Below, in pieces: positions 18,352-27,070 of a stretch of 64,000 nucleotides of DNA (within the stretch, counting starts at the first letter, position 1; the number at the start of each line of letters is the position of its first letter). Below the pieces are notes generated by a model that saw only the letters and a program-made list of their open reading frames with translations, was not told where the DNA came from and did no database searches. A program made the translations under genes and the position numbers. Source of the DNA: Thermochromatium tepidum ATCC 43061 (GTDB taxonomy: Bacteria; Pseudomonadota; Gammaproteobacteria; Chromatiales; Chromatiaceae); NCBI RefSeq assembly GCF_009664085.1, contig NZ_CP039268.1:2585001-2649000 (forward strand). The letters run 5' to 3'.

Positions 18352-20406
18352 GTGGACACCCTCAACCTACTCGACTCACTCAATGCGGCCCAACGTGAGG
18401 CCGTCTCAGCCGATCCTGGTCATCTGCTGATCCTTGCTGGTGCCGGATCGGGCAAGACACGTGTGCTCGTACATCGCATCGCTTGGTTGCTTCAGGTTCA
18501 GCAGGTGCAACCCTGGTCGATCCTAGCCGTCACCTTCACCAACAAGGCCGCACGCGAGATACGCGGTCGACTTGACACCATGCTCGGCAATCCAGTCGGT
18601 GGTATGTGGGTCGGCACCTTCCATGGTCTGGCCCATCGCTTTCTGCGTGCGCATTGGCAGGATGCCGGTTTACACCAGCACTTCCAGATCCTCGACTCCG
18701 AGGATCAGCTCAGGCTCATCAAACGTCTGCTCAAGGAGATGCAGATCGATGAGGCCCGCTGGCCGCCGCGTCAGATCCAGGGCTTCATCAATCGCCAGAA
18801 GGACGAGGGACTGCGTCCACACCATCTGTCCGAGACTGGCGACTTTTTTCGCGACAAGATGATCGCGGTCTATCGCGAATACGAAGCCGCACGTCTCCGG
18901 GCTGGATCGCTCGATTTTGCCGATCTGTTGCTGTACACACTAGAACTGTTGCGCGAGCGCGCGGACATCCTCAGTCACTATCAGCGCCGCTTTAACCATA
19001 TCCTGGTCGATGAGTTCCAGGATACCAGCGCCATCCAGTATGCCTGGTTACGTCTGCTTGCAGGTCGCGACAACCATCTGTTCGTTGTGGGCGACGATGA
19101 TCAATCCATCTATGGCTGGCGCGGTGCCAGGGTCGAGCACATCCAGTCGTTCCAGAAGGACTATCCAACAACGCGCACCATCCGGCTGGAACAGAACTAC
19201 CGTTCGACAGGAAATATCCTGGCCGCGGCCAACGCGCTGATCGCTAACAACCCCACGCGGCTGGGCAAGAACCTCTGGACCCAGGGCGGCGCCGGCGAGC
19301 CGATCCGCTGCTACAACGCCTTCAACGAGGTCGAGGAGGCGCGCTTCGTCGTCGATCGCATCCGCCGCTTCATCCAGGACGGCCATCGGCACGATGAATG
19401 CGCCATCCTCTACCGCACCACGGCACAATCCCGGCTGTTCGAGGAGGCCCTGATCCAGGCCGGCATCCCCTATCGGGTCTATGGCGGACTGCGTTTCTTC
19501 GAGCGCGCCGAGATCCGCGACGCCTTGGCCTATCTGCGTCTGATCGCCAATCCAGACGACGATGCCGCATTCGAGCGCGTGGTGAATCTACCCACGCGCG
19601 GTATCGGCGAGCACACGGTCGATCTGGTGCGCGAACAGGCACGCGCAGCCGGCGTTTCGCTGTGGCGGACAGCGCGCGATCTCAGTGCCAGCGGTGCACT
19701 GGGTCCAAGGGCGAGCAAGGCGCTGCGCGGATTTCTCGACCTGATCGAAAGTCAGCGTGAAATGCGCGTCCGTTACATGCTCAACGAGCTCACCGAACGC
19801 ATGATCGAGGAAGTCGGACTGATTGAGCACTTCAAGAAGAGCAAGGACGGCAAGGGCCAGGATCGGATCGAAAACCTGGAGCAATTGGTCGAGACCGTCT
19901 ACCGGTTCGAGCAGGATCTACCCGAAGATGCAGACGACCCGCTCGGTGCCTTTCTCGCCCATGCCGCGTTAGAGGCCGGCGAGACCGAAGCCGATCCATT
20001 CGAAGACAGTGTGCAGCTCATGACGCTGCACAGCGCCAAGGGTCTGGAGTTTCCCCTGGTGTTTCTCGTCGGACTCGAAGAGGGCCTGTTTCCGCACAGT
20101 CTGTCCCTGGATGATGAGATCAAGCTGGAGGAAGAACGTCGGCTGTGCTATGTCGGCCTGACGCGCGCCATGCGCTGGCTTTATCTCACCTATGCCGAGA
20201 CCCGACGGATCTATGGACGCGACAACTATCCGGCACCGTCCCGTTTCCTGCGCGAGATCCCACCCGCGTTGATCGAAGAGGTGCGCGGCGGCGGCGCCCG
20301 ACCGGCGTTCACCGGAGGTCCCACCAAGAGCCAAACGGGCGCCCAGACGCTGGAGGGCTACAGACTCAAGCAGGCGCGATCTCGAGCACGATCCCCCCTA
20401 CAATAA
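18352..20406 (+). CDS. uvrD: DNA helicase II UvrD, C-terminally shortened
   Basis: A 684-residue SF1A helicase closely matching UvrD. It has LAGAGSGKTRVLVHRI (Walker A), AVTFTNKAA, FILDSEDQLRL-type motifs, DEFQDT (Walker B), DDDQSIYGWRGA, LEQNYRS, LMTLHSAKGLEFPLVF and VGLTRAM. It acts in nucleotide excision and mismatch repair. The GTG start aligns with E. coli MDVSYLLDSLN. The protein ends about ten residues after the GYRL segment that begins the C-terminal Tudor-like domain of E. coli UvrD, so that RNA-polymerase-contacting domain is missing. The next gene starts 34 bases later, leaving no room for a frameshifted remnant. Confidence 0.95.
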   Translation: MDTLNLLDSLNAAQREAVSADPGHLLILAGAGSGKTRVLVHRIAWLLQVQQVQPWSILAVTFTNKAAREIRGRLDTMLGNPVGGMWVGTFHGLAHRFLRAHWQDAGLHQHFQILDSEDQLRLIKRLLKEMQIDEARWPPRQIQGFINRQKDEGLRPHHLSETGDFFRDKMIAVYREYEAARLRAGSLDFADLLLYTLELLRERADILSHYQRRFNHILVDEFQDTSAIQYAWLRLLAGRDNHLFVVGDDDQSIYGWRGARVEHIQSFQKDYPTTRTIRLEQNYRSTGNILAAANALIANNPTRLGKNLWTQGGAGEPIRCYNAFNEVEEARFVVDRIRRFIQDGHRHDECAILYRTTAQSRLFEEALIQAGIPYRVYGGLRFFERAEIRDALAYLRLIANPDDDAAFERVVNLPTRGIGEHTVDLVREQARAAGVSLWRTARDLSASGALGPRASKALRGFLDLIESQREMRVRYMLNELTERMIEEVGLIEHFKKSKDGKGQDRIENLEQLVETVYRFEQDLPEDADDPLGAFLAHAALEAGETEADPFEDSVQLMTLHSAKGLEFPLVFLVGLEEGLFPHSLSLDDEIKLEEERRLCYVGLTRAMRWLYLTYAETRRIYGRDNYPAPSRFLREIPPALIEEVRGGGARPAFTGGPTKSQTGAQTLEGYRLKQARSRARSPLQ

Positions 20407-20440
20407 CCGCTTTATCCATTACCACGGCATTCGACCCACC

Positions 20441-21637
20441 ATGTCCGAGTCCCTTAGTTTCGAAGACCTGCTCAACGAGTTCGACCAGACCCAGGCCCAG
20501 AAAGGCGAGCCGGCCTTGGGCGACAAGGTCAGAGGCACCCTGATCGCGATCGGCGAGGAATTCGCCTTCGTCGACCTGGGGGCCAAGTGCGAGGGTCGGC
20601 TCGATCTGGCTGCGATCCGTGACGCCGACGGACGGCTCAGATATGCCGTCGGCGACACCGTCGAGACCCAGGTCACCGGCAAGGACGAAGAGAGCGGGAT
20701 GCTGCTGCTCGGCAGCCAGCACGGGCACAGGTATCACGGTCTCGACGCGCTCGAACGCGCCTATCGCCAGGGACTTCCGGTGCAGGGGCAGGTGACGAAC
20801 GTGGTCAAGGGCGGATGCGAGGTCCAGATGGCCGGTGTTCGCGCCTTCTGTCCGGCCTCACAGATCGACGTTCGCTTTATCGAGGATCTGTCTGAGTTCG
20901 TCGGTCAGAAGCTCGACTTCCGGATTACCAAGTTCGAGGGCGGACGCCGACCCACTTTGGTGGTCTCACGCCGTGCGCTGCTCGAAGAGGAGCAGCGCCT
21001 CAAGGCCGAAGAACTGCGCGCCCGGCTCACGGAGGGCGCGGTCCTCACCGGCACCGTGACCTCGCTCAAGGACTATGGCGCCTTCGTCGATCTCGGCGGG
21101 TTGGAGGGCATGATCCACATCAGCGAGCTCGCCTTCGGCCACGTCAAACACCCCAGTGAGGTGTTACAGGTCGGCCAGCAGGTCGAGGTTAGCGTGCTGC
21201 GCATCGAGCCGGCGATCGAAGGCAAGAGACGCGAGCGGATCGCGCTCTCCATCCGCGCCCTGAGTCGCGATCCCTGGCTCGATGCCGTCGAACAATTTCC
21301 GGTCGGCACGCGCGTTCAGGGCCGTGTCGTACGCCTGCAACCGTTCGGCGCCTTCATCGAACTGGCCCCCGGTGTCGACGGCCTCGTTCATCTCAGCGAG
21401 CTGGGTGCCGGGCGGCGCATCCAGCATCCAAGCGAGGTACTCAAAGAAGGCGACGAGGTCAGGGCGACCGTACTCGGCATCGATCTAGAGCGGCGGCGCA
21501 TCAGTCTCTCGCTCGATGAGAACCGCGAGGTCGATCCTTCGGCAGCGGTGGTCGTTGCAGTGGCCAGGAAGCCGGCTGAACAGGGCATAGGCAGCTTCGG
21601 TGCTTTGCTCCAGGAGCGCCTCAACAAGGGACGTTGA
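20441..21637 (+). CDS. S1 RNA-binding protein with four S1 domains
   Basis: 398 residues with four S1 (OB-fold) repeats at about residues 27-90, 109-180, 199-272 and 285-360. The third and fourth are the most canonical (DYGAFVDLGGLEGMIHISEL, PFGAFIELAPGVDGLVHLSEL). It is shorter than ribosomal protein S1 (six repeats, about 560 residues) and ends in GSFGALLQERLNKGR, so it is probably an S1-like paralogue, not the main rpsA product. It likely binds mRNA or ribosomes. It lies 34 bases after uvrD and 25 before hemW. Confidence 0.88.
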   Translation: MSESLSFEDLLNEFDQTQAQKGEPALGDKVRGTLIAIGEEFAFVDLGAKCEGRLDLAAIRDADGRLRYAVGDTVETQVTGKDEESGMLLLGSQHGHRYHGLDALERAYRQGLPVQGQVTNVVKGGCEVQMAGVRAFCPASQIDVRFIEDLSEFVGQKLDFRITKFEGGRRPTLVVSRRALLEEEQRLKAEELRARLTEGAVLTGTVTSLKDYGAFVDLGGLEGMIHISELAFGHVKHPSEVLQVGQQVEVSVLRIEPAIEGKRRERIALSIRALSRDPWLDAVEQFPVGTRVQGRVVRLQPFGAFIELAPGVDGLVHLSELGAGRRIQHPSEVLKEGDEVRATVLGIDLERRRISLSLDENREVDPSAAVVVAVARKPAEQGIGSFGALLQERLNKGR

Positions 21638-21662
21638 TCGCCTCAGGTGCGCACACCAGCCC

Positions 21663-22835
21663 GTGGCTTCGTTCGAGCATCCACAGCCCCCCCTAGCGCT
21701 TTACATCCATCTGCCCTGGTGTGTGCGCAAATGTCCCTATTGTGACTTCAACTCGCACCCGGGCGATCCTGCATCACTGCCCTTCGATGCCTATGTCGAG
21801 CGGCTGTTGCTGGATCTTGACCTAGAGCTTTGCGAGCCGGCGGCGCGTCGCCCCATCAGTTCGATCTTCATCGGCGGCGGCACGCCGAGTCTGTTTCCAG
21901 GGCCGGCGATCCGGAATCTGCTCGATGGCATCCGCGCGCGCGTCGAACTGATCCCAGACGCCGAGATCACCCTGGAGGCCAATCCGGGCAGGGTCGAGTC
22001 CCGCTGCCTAGCCGAGTATCGCGCCGCCGGCGTTAATCGGCTCTCGATCGGGGTACAGAGCCTCTCGGAAGAGTATCTGGAACGGCTCGGACGCATCCAC
22101 ACGCCCCAACAGGCACGCGCGGCGGTGCGGATGGCGCGCGCTCAGGGCTTCGATAACCTTAACCTAGATCTGATGTTCGGTCTCCCCGGTCAGACACTGG
22201 AGGCTGCCCAGGCAGATCTAGATGCACTGCTCGACCTCGAACCCGAGCACATCTCCTACTATCAGCTGACCCTCGAACCTGGAACGGTTTTCGGCGCGTG
22301 TCCCCCCGAGCTGCCGGATCTGGACCTGATTGCAGACATCGGGCACCAGGGGGCCGAACGTCTGGAATCCGCCGGCTATGGACGCTATGAGGTCTCGGCC
22401 TATTCCCGCCCCGGATATGGATGTCGGCACAATCTGAATTACTGGCACTTCGGCGACTATCTGGGCCTTGGTGCCGGGGCGCACGGCAAACAGACCGTAC
22501 AGGCGGCGGACGGTACTCCTTACGCCTGGCGCACCGAAAAACCGGCATCTCCATTCCGATATCTAAACGCCGATCCCGGTCGAAGGATCGGAACCCGGCG
22601 CGATCTGAGCGAATCGGACCTGGTGCTCGAATTTGCGCTGAATGCGCTCCGGCTCGTTCAAGGGTTCGATCTGGAGTTGTTCACGGCGACCACCGGACTC
22701 CCCCGATCGCGGATTACGCCTACACTGGAGGCGGCCGTCCGTGACGGACTGCTGGAGATCGAACAGGAATGCTGCGTCCCGACACCGCTCGGACGCGACT
22801 TTCTCGACGATCTGATCGCGCGTTTCGTCGCCTGA
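21663..22835 (+). CDS. hemW: HemW, radical SAM heme chaperone (coproporphyrinogen oxidase-like)
   Basis: A 390-residue radical SAM protein. The iron-sulfur cluster motif is CVRKCPYC near residues 20-27; GGGTPSLF near 73 binds SAM. The HNLNYW motif near residue 260 is the HemW signature that separates it from the true oxygen-independent coproporphyrinogen oxidase HemN, which has an extra N-terminal cysteine. HemW delivers heme to respiratory enzymes. I chose the GTG at 21663, which gives VASFEHPQPPLALYIHLPWC; a longer frame would overlap the S1 gene. Confidence 0.92.
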   Translation: MASFEHPQPPLALYIHLPWCVRKCPYCDFNSHPGDPASLPFDAYVERLLLDLDLELCEPAARRPISSIFIGGGTPSLFPGPAIRNLLDGIRARVELIPDAEITLEANPGRVESRCLAEYRAAGVNRLSIGVQSLSEEYLERLGRIHTPQQARAAVRMARAQGFDNLNLDLMFGLPGQTLEAAQADLDALLDLEPEHISYYQLTLEPGTVFGACPPELPDLDLIADIGHQGAERLESAGYGRYEVSAYSRPGYGCRHNLNYWHFGDYLGLGAGAHGKQTVQAADGTPYAWRTEKPASPFRYLNADPGRRIGTRRDLSESDLVLEFALNALRLVQGFDLELFTATTGLPRSRITPTLEAAVRDGLLEIEQECCVPTPLGRDFLDDLIARFVA

Positions 22836-22873
22836 GCCTGCCTGCTACGCGGGCCACTACGACTTTGCAATGC

Positions 22874-22902
22874 TTGCACGCACGGATGCTGACTGGTATA
22901 AT
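22874..22902 (+). promoter_or_regulatory. Sigma-70 promoter of rpmE
   Basis: TTGCAC (22874-22879), exactly 17 bases, then a perfect TATAAT (22897-22902). The start codon of rpmE is 46 bases downstream of the -10, giving a leader of roughly 40 bases. Confidence 0.85.
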
Positions 22903-22948
22903 CTCTTGTTATTCAAAAATTTTTAACCGCCAATGGGGCGAATAGGCC

Positions 22949-23149
22949 ATGAAAAAAGGAATCCACCCCGATTATTTTGATGTGAGGGTCGTTTGCAGCT
23001 GCGGCAACGAATTCATGACGCGCTCGACCAAGGGCAAGGAGATGCATGTGGAGATCTGTTCTGCTTGTCATCCTTTCTATACCGGAAAACAGAAGGTGGT
23101 CGACACCGCCGGGCGTGTCGATAGGTTCCGTCGCAAATACGCTCGTTGA
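22949..23149 (+). CDS. rpmE: 50S ribosomal protein L31 (zinc-binding type)
   Basis: A 66-residue L31 with the MKKGIHPDY start and all four zinc cysteines of the C+ form (CSC near residues 16-18, CSAC near 37-40). The C-terminal VDRFRRKYA is typical. The zinc form suggests that a zinc-independent paralogue, if present elsewhere, would be used under zinc starvation. It has its own strong promoter and an adjacent terminator. Confidence 0.97.
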   Translation: MKKGIHPDYFDVRVVCSCGNEFMTRSTKGKEMHVEICSACHPFYTGKQKVVDTAGRVDRFRRKYAR

Positions 23150-23176
23150 GGGTCCTTTGGATCCCTCGGCCTTTTT
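23148..23176 (+). terminator. Intrinsic terminator of rpmE
   Basis: An imperfect stem GAGGGTCC / GGATCCCTC begins within the rpmE stop codon and is followed by GGCC and five T. The right arm and T-run are part of a tandem repeat (next entry). Confidence 0.7.
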
Positions 23177-23190
23177 GGATCCCTCGGCCT
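23156..23190. repeat. Tandem 18-bp direct repeat at the rpmE terminator
   Basis: TTTGGATCCCTCGGCCT occurs twice, at 23156-23172 and 23174-23190, with an 18-base period. It duplicates the 3' half of the terminator stem and looks like a replication-slippage duplication. Confidence 0.85.
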
Positions 23191-23502
23191 GGGCTTACCA
23201 CCCATCGATCATCCGGCGCGGTACCTTCGCTGACAGGTGCCGCGTCGTCTCGGCGCTGGCGCGAATTACCCTGAAAGTCCGGCGTTTGTGTTCATCCATC
23301 ATCGGAATCTCCGATATACCGGCTGATTCGATATCTCCCCGATCTATCGCTTCAGCTTCATCCATTTGACTCGCCGTCCGCGCGCGACGATCATGAATTC
23401 CCTTGTCGTCTGCCCGCGCGCGCTCCGCCATGTCGTCCAGCGACATTGACTCGGAAGCTCGTCGCCCCTGGGCGATCTCCACCTCATCATGCGGAGACCA
23501 CC
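23191..23502. other. Intergenic stretch, rpmE to malic enzyme
   Basis: About 310 bases without a convincing gene. A minus-strand frame (GTG at 23482 to stop at 23195, 95 codons) is open and very charged, but it has no recognisable family and uses codons unlike its neighbours. No clear promoter or structured RNA was seen. Confidence 0.4.
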
Positions 23503-24765
23503 GTGACCGATCCCGAGAACCAGGCCCATCATCCGGACGCCGACCTCAACCGCCAGGCGCTCGACTTCCACGCCCAGCCAAGACCGGGCAAGATCGGCAC
23601 CCTGATCACCAAGCCGGCGGTGACCCAACACGATCTCTCGCTGGCCTATACGCCAGGCGTCGCCGAGCCGGTACGCCGGATCCACGCCGAGCCGGATCTT
23701 GCCTATAGCTACACCAACAAGGGTAATCTGGTGGCGGTCATCACCGACGGCAGTGCCGTGCTCGGTCTGGGCAATGTCGGTGCACTGGCCGGCAAGCCGG
23801 TGATGGAGGGCAAGGCCGTGCTCTTCAAGCGCTTCGCCGACATCGATTGCTTCGATATCGAGGTCGATGCCGAGAGCCCACAGGCCTTCATCGAGACCGT
23901 GGTACGCATCGCCCCGACCTTCGGTGGCATCAATCTGGAAGACATTGCTGCGCCGCATTGCTTCGAGATCGAACAGGCGTTGATCGAGCGACTCGACATC
24001 CCGGTCTTCCACGACGATCAGCATGGTACCGCCATTATCATCGCTGCTGGTCTGCTCAACGCCCTGGAACTGCAGGGTAAGACCCTGGCCGAGTCGCGCC
24101 TCGTTGTGCTGGGGGCCGGCGCGGCCGGGATCGCCGGCGTCCATTTGCTGCTGGCGCTTGGTGCCCAGCCCGACAACATCCTTTGTGTCGACCGCCTGGG
24201 TATCATCCACACCGGACGCGAGGATTTAAGCCCCTACAAACGTGGCGTGGCGGTCGCCACCGACAAGCGCACCCTCGCTGAGGCCATGGTAGGCGCCGAC
24301 GTCTTCATCGGCGTCTCGGGACCAGATCTGGTCACACCCGAGATGATCGCCGCCATGGCGCCGCGTCCGGTCGTCTTCGCCCTCTCTAATCCTGTGCCTG
24401 AGATTCGTCCGGACGTGGCGCTGGCGGTGCGCGACGATCTGGTGATGGCCACTGGGCGTTCGGACTATCCGAACCAGATCAACAACGTGCTCGGTTTTCC
24501 CTTTATCTTCCGAGGCGCACTCGATGTGCGCGCCTCGCGCATCAACCAGGCCATGCAGATCGCGGCTGTCGAGGCGCTACGCGCACTCGCCCGCGAGCCG
24601 GTGCCGGGAGATGTGTTGGACGCCTATGGACTGAAGGAATTGCACTTCGGCTCGGATTACATCATTCCCAAACCGTTCGACCCGCGTCTGCGCGAGCGGG
24701 TACCAGTGGCGGTCGCGCGCGCCGCCATCGACAGCGGTGTCGCCCGGCTTTCGTCCGATCACTGA
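23503..24765 (+). CDS. Malic enzyme (malate dehydrogenase, oxaloacetate-decarboxylating), short form
   Basis: 420 residues. It has the malic-enzyme signature YTPGVAEPVRRI near residue 50, the FHDDQHGTA active-site region near 169 and a Rossmann nucleotide site LGAGAAGIAGVHLL near 204. It converts malate to pyruvate and CO2 with NAD(P)H. It ends after the malic domains, without the phosphotransacetylase-like extension of the MaeB type. The start is the GTG at 23503, preceded by GCGGAGA; the longer frame adds an unconserved tail. Cofactor choice cannot be read safely. It precedes gltA, so it sits among central carbon genes. Confidence 0.93.
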   Translation: MTDPENQAHHPDADLNRQALDFHAQPRPGKIGTLITKPAVTQHDLSLAYTPGVAEPVRRIHAEPDLAYSYTNKGNLVAVITDGSAVLGLGNVGALAGKPVMEGKAVLFKRFADIDCFDIEVDAESPQAFIETVVRIAPTFGGINLEDIAAPHCFEIEQALIERLDIPVFHDDQHGTAIIIAAGLLNALELQGKTLAESRLVVLGAGAAGIAGVHLLLALGAQPDNILCVDRLGIIHTGREDLSPYKRGVAVATDKRTLAEAMVGADVFIGVSGPDLVTPEMIAAMAPRPVVFALSNPVPEIRPDVALAVRDDLVMATGRSDYPNQINNVLGFPFIFRGALDVRASRINQAMQIAAVEALRALAREPVPGDVLDAYGLKELHFGSDYIIPKPFDPRLRERVPVAVARAAIDSGVARLSSDH

Positions 24766-24863
24766 AATTGACCCAGCCAGAGGTATCGATTCGGATCTAT
24801 GGATCCACTGACCGGCAGGGGTGAGGCGCATCGGTGTCGAACGACCTGCCCAGGAGCGAGCCC

Positions 24864-26159
24864 ATGACGAACGAAACTATCACAGTGACCAACAACCTTA
24901 CCGGCGAGCGCTATGACTTCCCGCTGCGCCAGGGCACACTTGGACCGCCAGCGGTCGACATCTCCTCGCTGTACAGGGAGGCCGGATTTTTCACCTATGA
25001 CCCGGGCTTTATGTCCACGGCCAGCTGCAACAGCGCTATTACCTACATCGACGGCGAGCAAGGGATCTTACTCTATCGCGGTTACCCCATTGAACAGCTG
25101 GCCACCAAGGCGAGTTTCCTGGAAGTAGCCTATCTGTTGCTGTACGGTGAGCTGCCGTGCGAGAGCGAACTCGTCAGCTTCGAGCGGTTGATCATGCGTC
25201 ACACCATGCTCAACGAGAACCTGAAAAACTTCTTCAATGGATTTCATTACGACGCCCATCCCATGGCCATGCTCATAGGCGTCGTCGGCTCGCTCTCGGC
25301 CTTCTATCATGACTCACTGAGCGTGAATGACCCGCACCACCGCGAGATCTCGGCGCATCGCCTGATCGCCAAGGTACCCACCATCGCGGCGGCGGCCTAC
25401 AAGCACAGCATCGGCGAACCGATCATCTATCCGCGTAACAATTTACGTTACTGCGCCAACTTCTTGCACATGATGTTCGCCACGCCCTGCGAGGACTACA
25501 AACCGACCCCGCTTGCCGAAAAGGCGATGAACCTGCTGTTCATCCTGCATGCTGATCACGAACAAAACGCCAGCACCTCGACCGTGCGGCTCGCCGGTAG
25601 TTCGGGTGCCAATCCCTTCGCCTGCGTCGCCGCTGGCATCGCCTCGCTGTGGGGACCGGCACATGGTGGGGCCAATGAGGCCGTTCTCGACATGCTCTTG
25701 GAGATCGGCGACGTCAAGAACGTCCCCAAATACATCGAGAAGGCCAAGGACAAGGATGATCCCTTCCGTCTGATGGGTTTCGGCCATCGGGTCTACAAGA
25801 ACTACGACCCACGCGCCAAGATCATCCGCGAGGTCTGCCATCAGGTGCTCAACGAGCTGGCCGATACCAACAACCCGCTGTTCGAGTTGGCGATGAGACT
25901 GGAAGAGATCGCGCTCAACGACGCCTACTTCGTCGAACGCCGACTCTATCCGAACGTCGATTTTTACTCCGGCATTATCTATCAGGCGCTCGGCATCCCG
26001 CGCAACATGTTCACCGTGATGTTCGCCGTGGCACGCACCGTCGGCTGGGTCGCGCACTGGATGGAGATGATGAACGACCCCAACAACCGCATCGGACGTC
26101 CGCGCCAGATCTACCGTGGGCCGGCACAGCGCGACTATCAGCCGATCTCAAAGCGCTGA
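24864..26159 (+). CDS. gltA: Citrate synthase (type I, hexameric class)
   Basis: A 431-residue citrate synthase close to E. coli GltA (427). The active-site region [19 protein letters not shown] contains the catalytic His, [12 protein letters not shown] follows, and [14 protein letters not shown] lies further on with the PNVDFYSG segment. It condenses acetyl-CoA and oxaloacetate. I chose the ATG at 24864 because AGGAG is 7 bases upstream; a GTG at 24834 in frame is less likely. Confidence 0.97.
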   Translation: MTNETITVTNNLTGERYDFPLRQGTLGPPAVDISSLYREAGFFTYDPGFMSTASCNSAITYIDGEQGILLYRGYPIEQLATKASFLEVAYLLLYGELPCESELVSFERLIMRHTMLNENLKNFFNGFHYDAHPMAMLIGVVGSLSAFYHDSLSVNDPHHREISAHRLIAKVPTIAAAAYKHSIGEPIIYPRNNLRYCANFLHMMFATPCEDYKPTPLAEKAMNLLFILHADHEQNASTSTVRLAGSSGANPFACVAAGIASLWGPAHGGANEAVLDMLLEIGDVKNVPKYIEKAKDKDDPFRLMGFGHRVYKNYDPRAKIIREVCHQVLNELADTNNPLFELAMRLEEIALNDAYFVERRLYPNVDFYSGIIYQALGIPRNMFTVMFAVARTVGWVAHWMEMMNDPNNRIGRPRQIYRGPAQRDYQPISKR

Positions 26160-26171
26160 TTCCACCGCGAT

Positions 26172-26780
26172 TCAGGTCTCGTCGTTTAGCATCTGCTCCA
26201 AGTCTGCGAGGTCCGCACCCGGATTGGGTCGGTCGGTGATCGGGTCGAGCGGCGGCTGACGTCGAGCCTGCGGCGGCAGCACGATCAAGGCAAACGGAAT
26301 CTCCCCGGCCATGAACGCAAAGACGGGATGTGATACCCGCTGTCCGCCGGCATAGCGTAGGGTGCGCTCCCCCTCGCGCCAGGGGATGCCATGATCGGCG
26401 AGTTTAAAGAGCACGTCTTCCGGTCGGTCGGCAAACAGCAATAGCTCCACGCCTTGCTGCCGGCTCGTTACGCCATGAAGCGCCAGGCCGATCAGTCTTG
26501 GCTCAAACTCCAACAGCATCCGCATCGCCCGCATCGCCTCACGCTTGAGCAAGCGGTTTTGCTCATCGTGCTCTGTCCCCATGAACAGCCGACGTTGCAC
26601 GAGGACCGCCTTTTTGAGGGCCTCGTTCGAAGGCCATTGGCGCCGATCCGAGATGCCTATGCGCGCTGCGGCCTTGCGCCGTGCCGACTCAAAGTCGGTC
26701 AAGCCCTGCTCGATCATAATGCGCGCCGCCTCATAGGCCAGGTGTTCGCGTTGACTGTTCACGCGATCAGGATTGGACAT
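26172..26780 (-). CDS. Conserved hypothetical protein divergent from pilM
   Basis: A 202-residue soluble protein. It begins with a helical segment (LAYEAARIMIEQGLTDFESARRKAAARIG, interrupted by no hydrophobic stretch) and a middle YQ/RRLF-type region. The C-terminal half is beta-rich (LIGLALHGVTSRQQGVELLLFAD) and resembles a compact nucleotidyltransferase-like fold. I recognise it as a widespread gammaproteobacterial hypothetical family and can give no function. It is transcribed away from the pil operon and ends 12 bases from the gltA stop, convergent with gltA. Confidence 0.75.
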   Translation of the reverse strand: MSNPDRVNSQREHLAYEAARIMIEQGLTDFESARRKAAARIGISDRRQWPSNEALKKAVLVQRRLFMGTEHDEQNRLLKREAMRAMRMLLEFEPRLIGLALHGVTSRQQGVELLLFADRPEDVLFKLADHGIPWREGERTLRYAGGQRVSHPVFAFMAGEIPFALIVLPPQARRQPPLDPITDRPNPGADLADLEQMLNDET

Positions 26781-26941
26781 CGGGGTGTTCCAGTTTGTAT
26801 TTTTTTAGCAACAATTGGTGTTTTCGTCGAGGCGTGTGAGGCGTATCGCGGCGAAACAATTACACGAGCCCTCGTCGAGAACGCCTAACTATCTGATGGG
26901 ACAAGTGTAACCTAACTTAGAGGTTGGCTTCGACAACAGAA

Positions 26942-26969
26942 TCGACATTAGGGCGAATGTGTCTATAAT
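26942..26969 (+). promoter_or_regulatory. Probable sigma-70 promoter of pilMNOPQ
   Basis: TCGACA (26942-26947), a 16-base spacer and a perfect TATAAT (26964-26969), about 100 bases upstream of the pilM ATG. The gap 26781-27070 holds no gene. Confidence 0.65.
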
Positions 26970-27070
26970 GAGTCGTGGTATTTCTCAAACTTTGGTCTCT
27001 CCAACCCCGTTTACGCCTCTGCTACGATACGATCATCCACTTCGCGACGGATACGACCAGCGAGATCACT

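Noticed and set aside
23195..23482. 95-codon minus-strand frame between rpmE and the malic enzyme gene
   Set aside because: Highly charged, with a GTG start, no recognisable family and less GC-biased codon use than its neighbours. It could be a small gene but I cannot support it.
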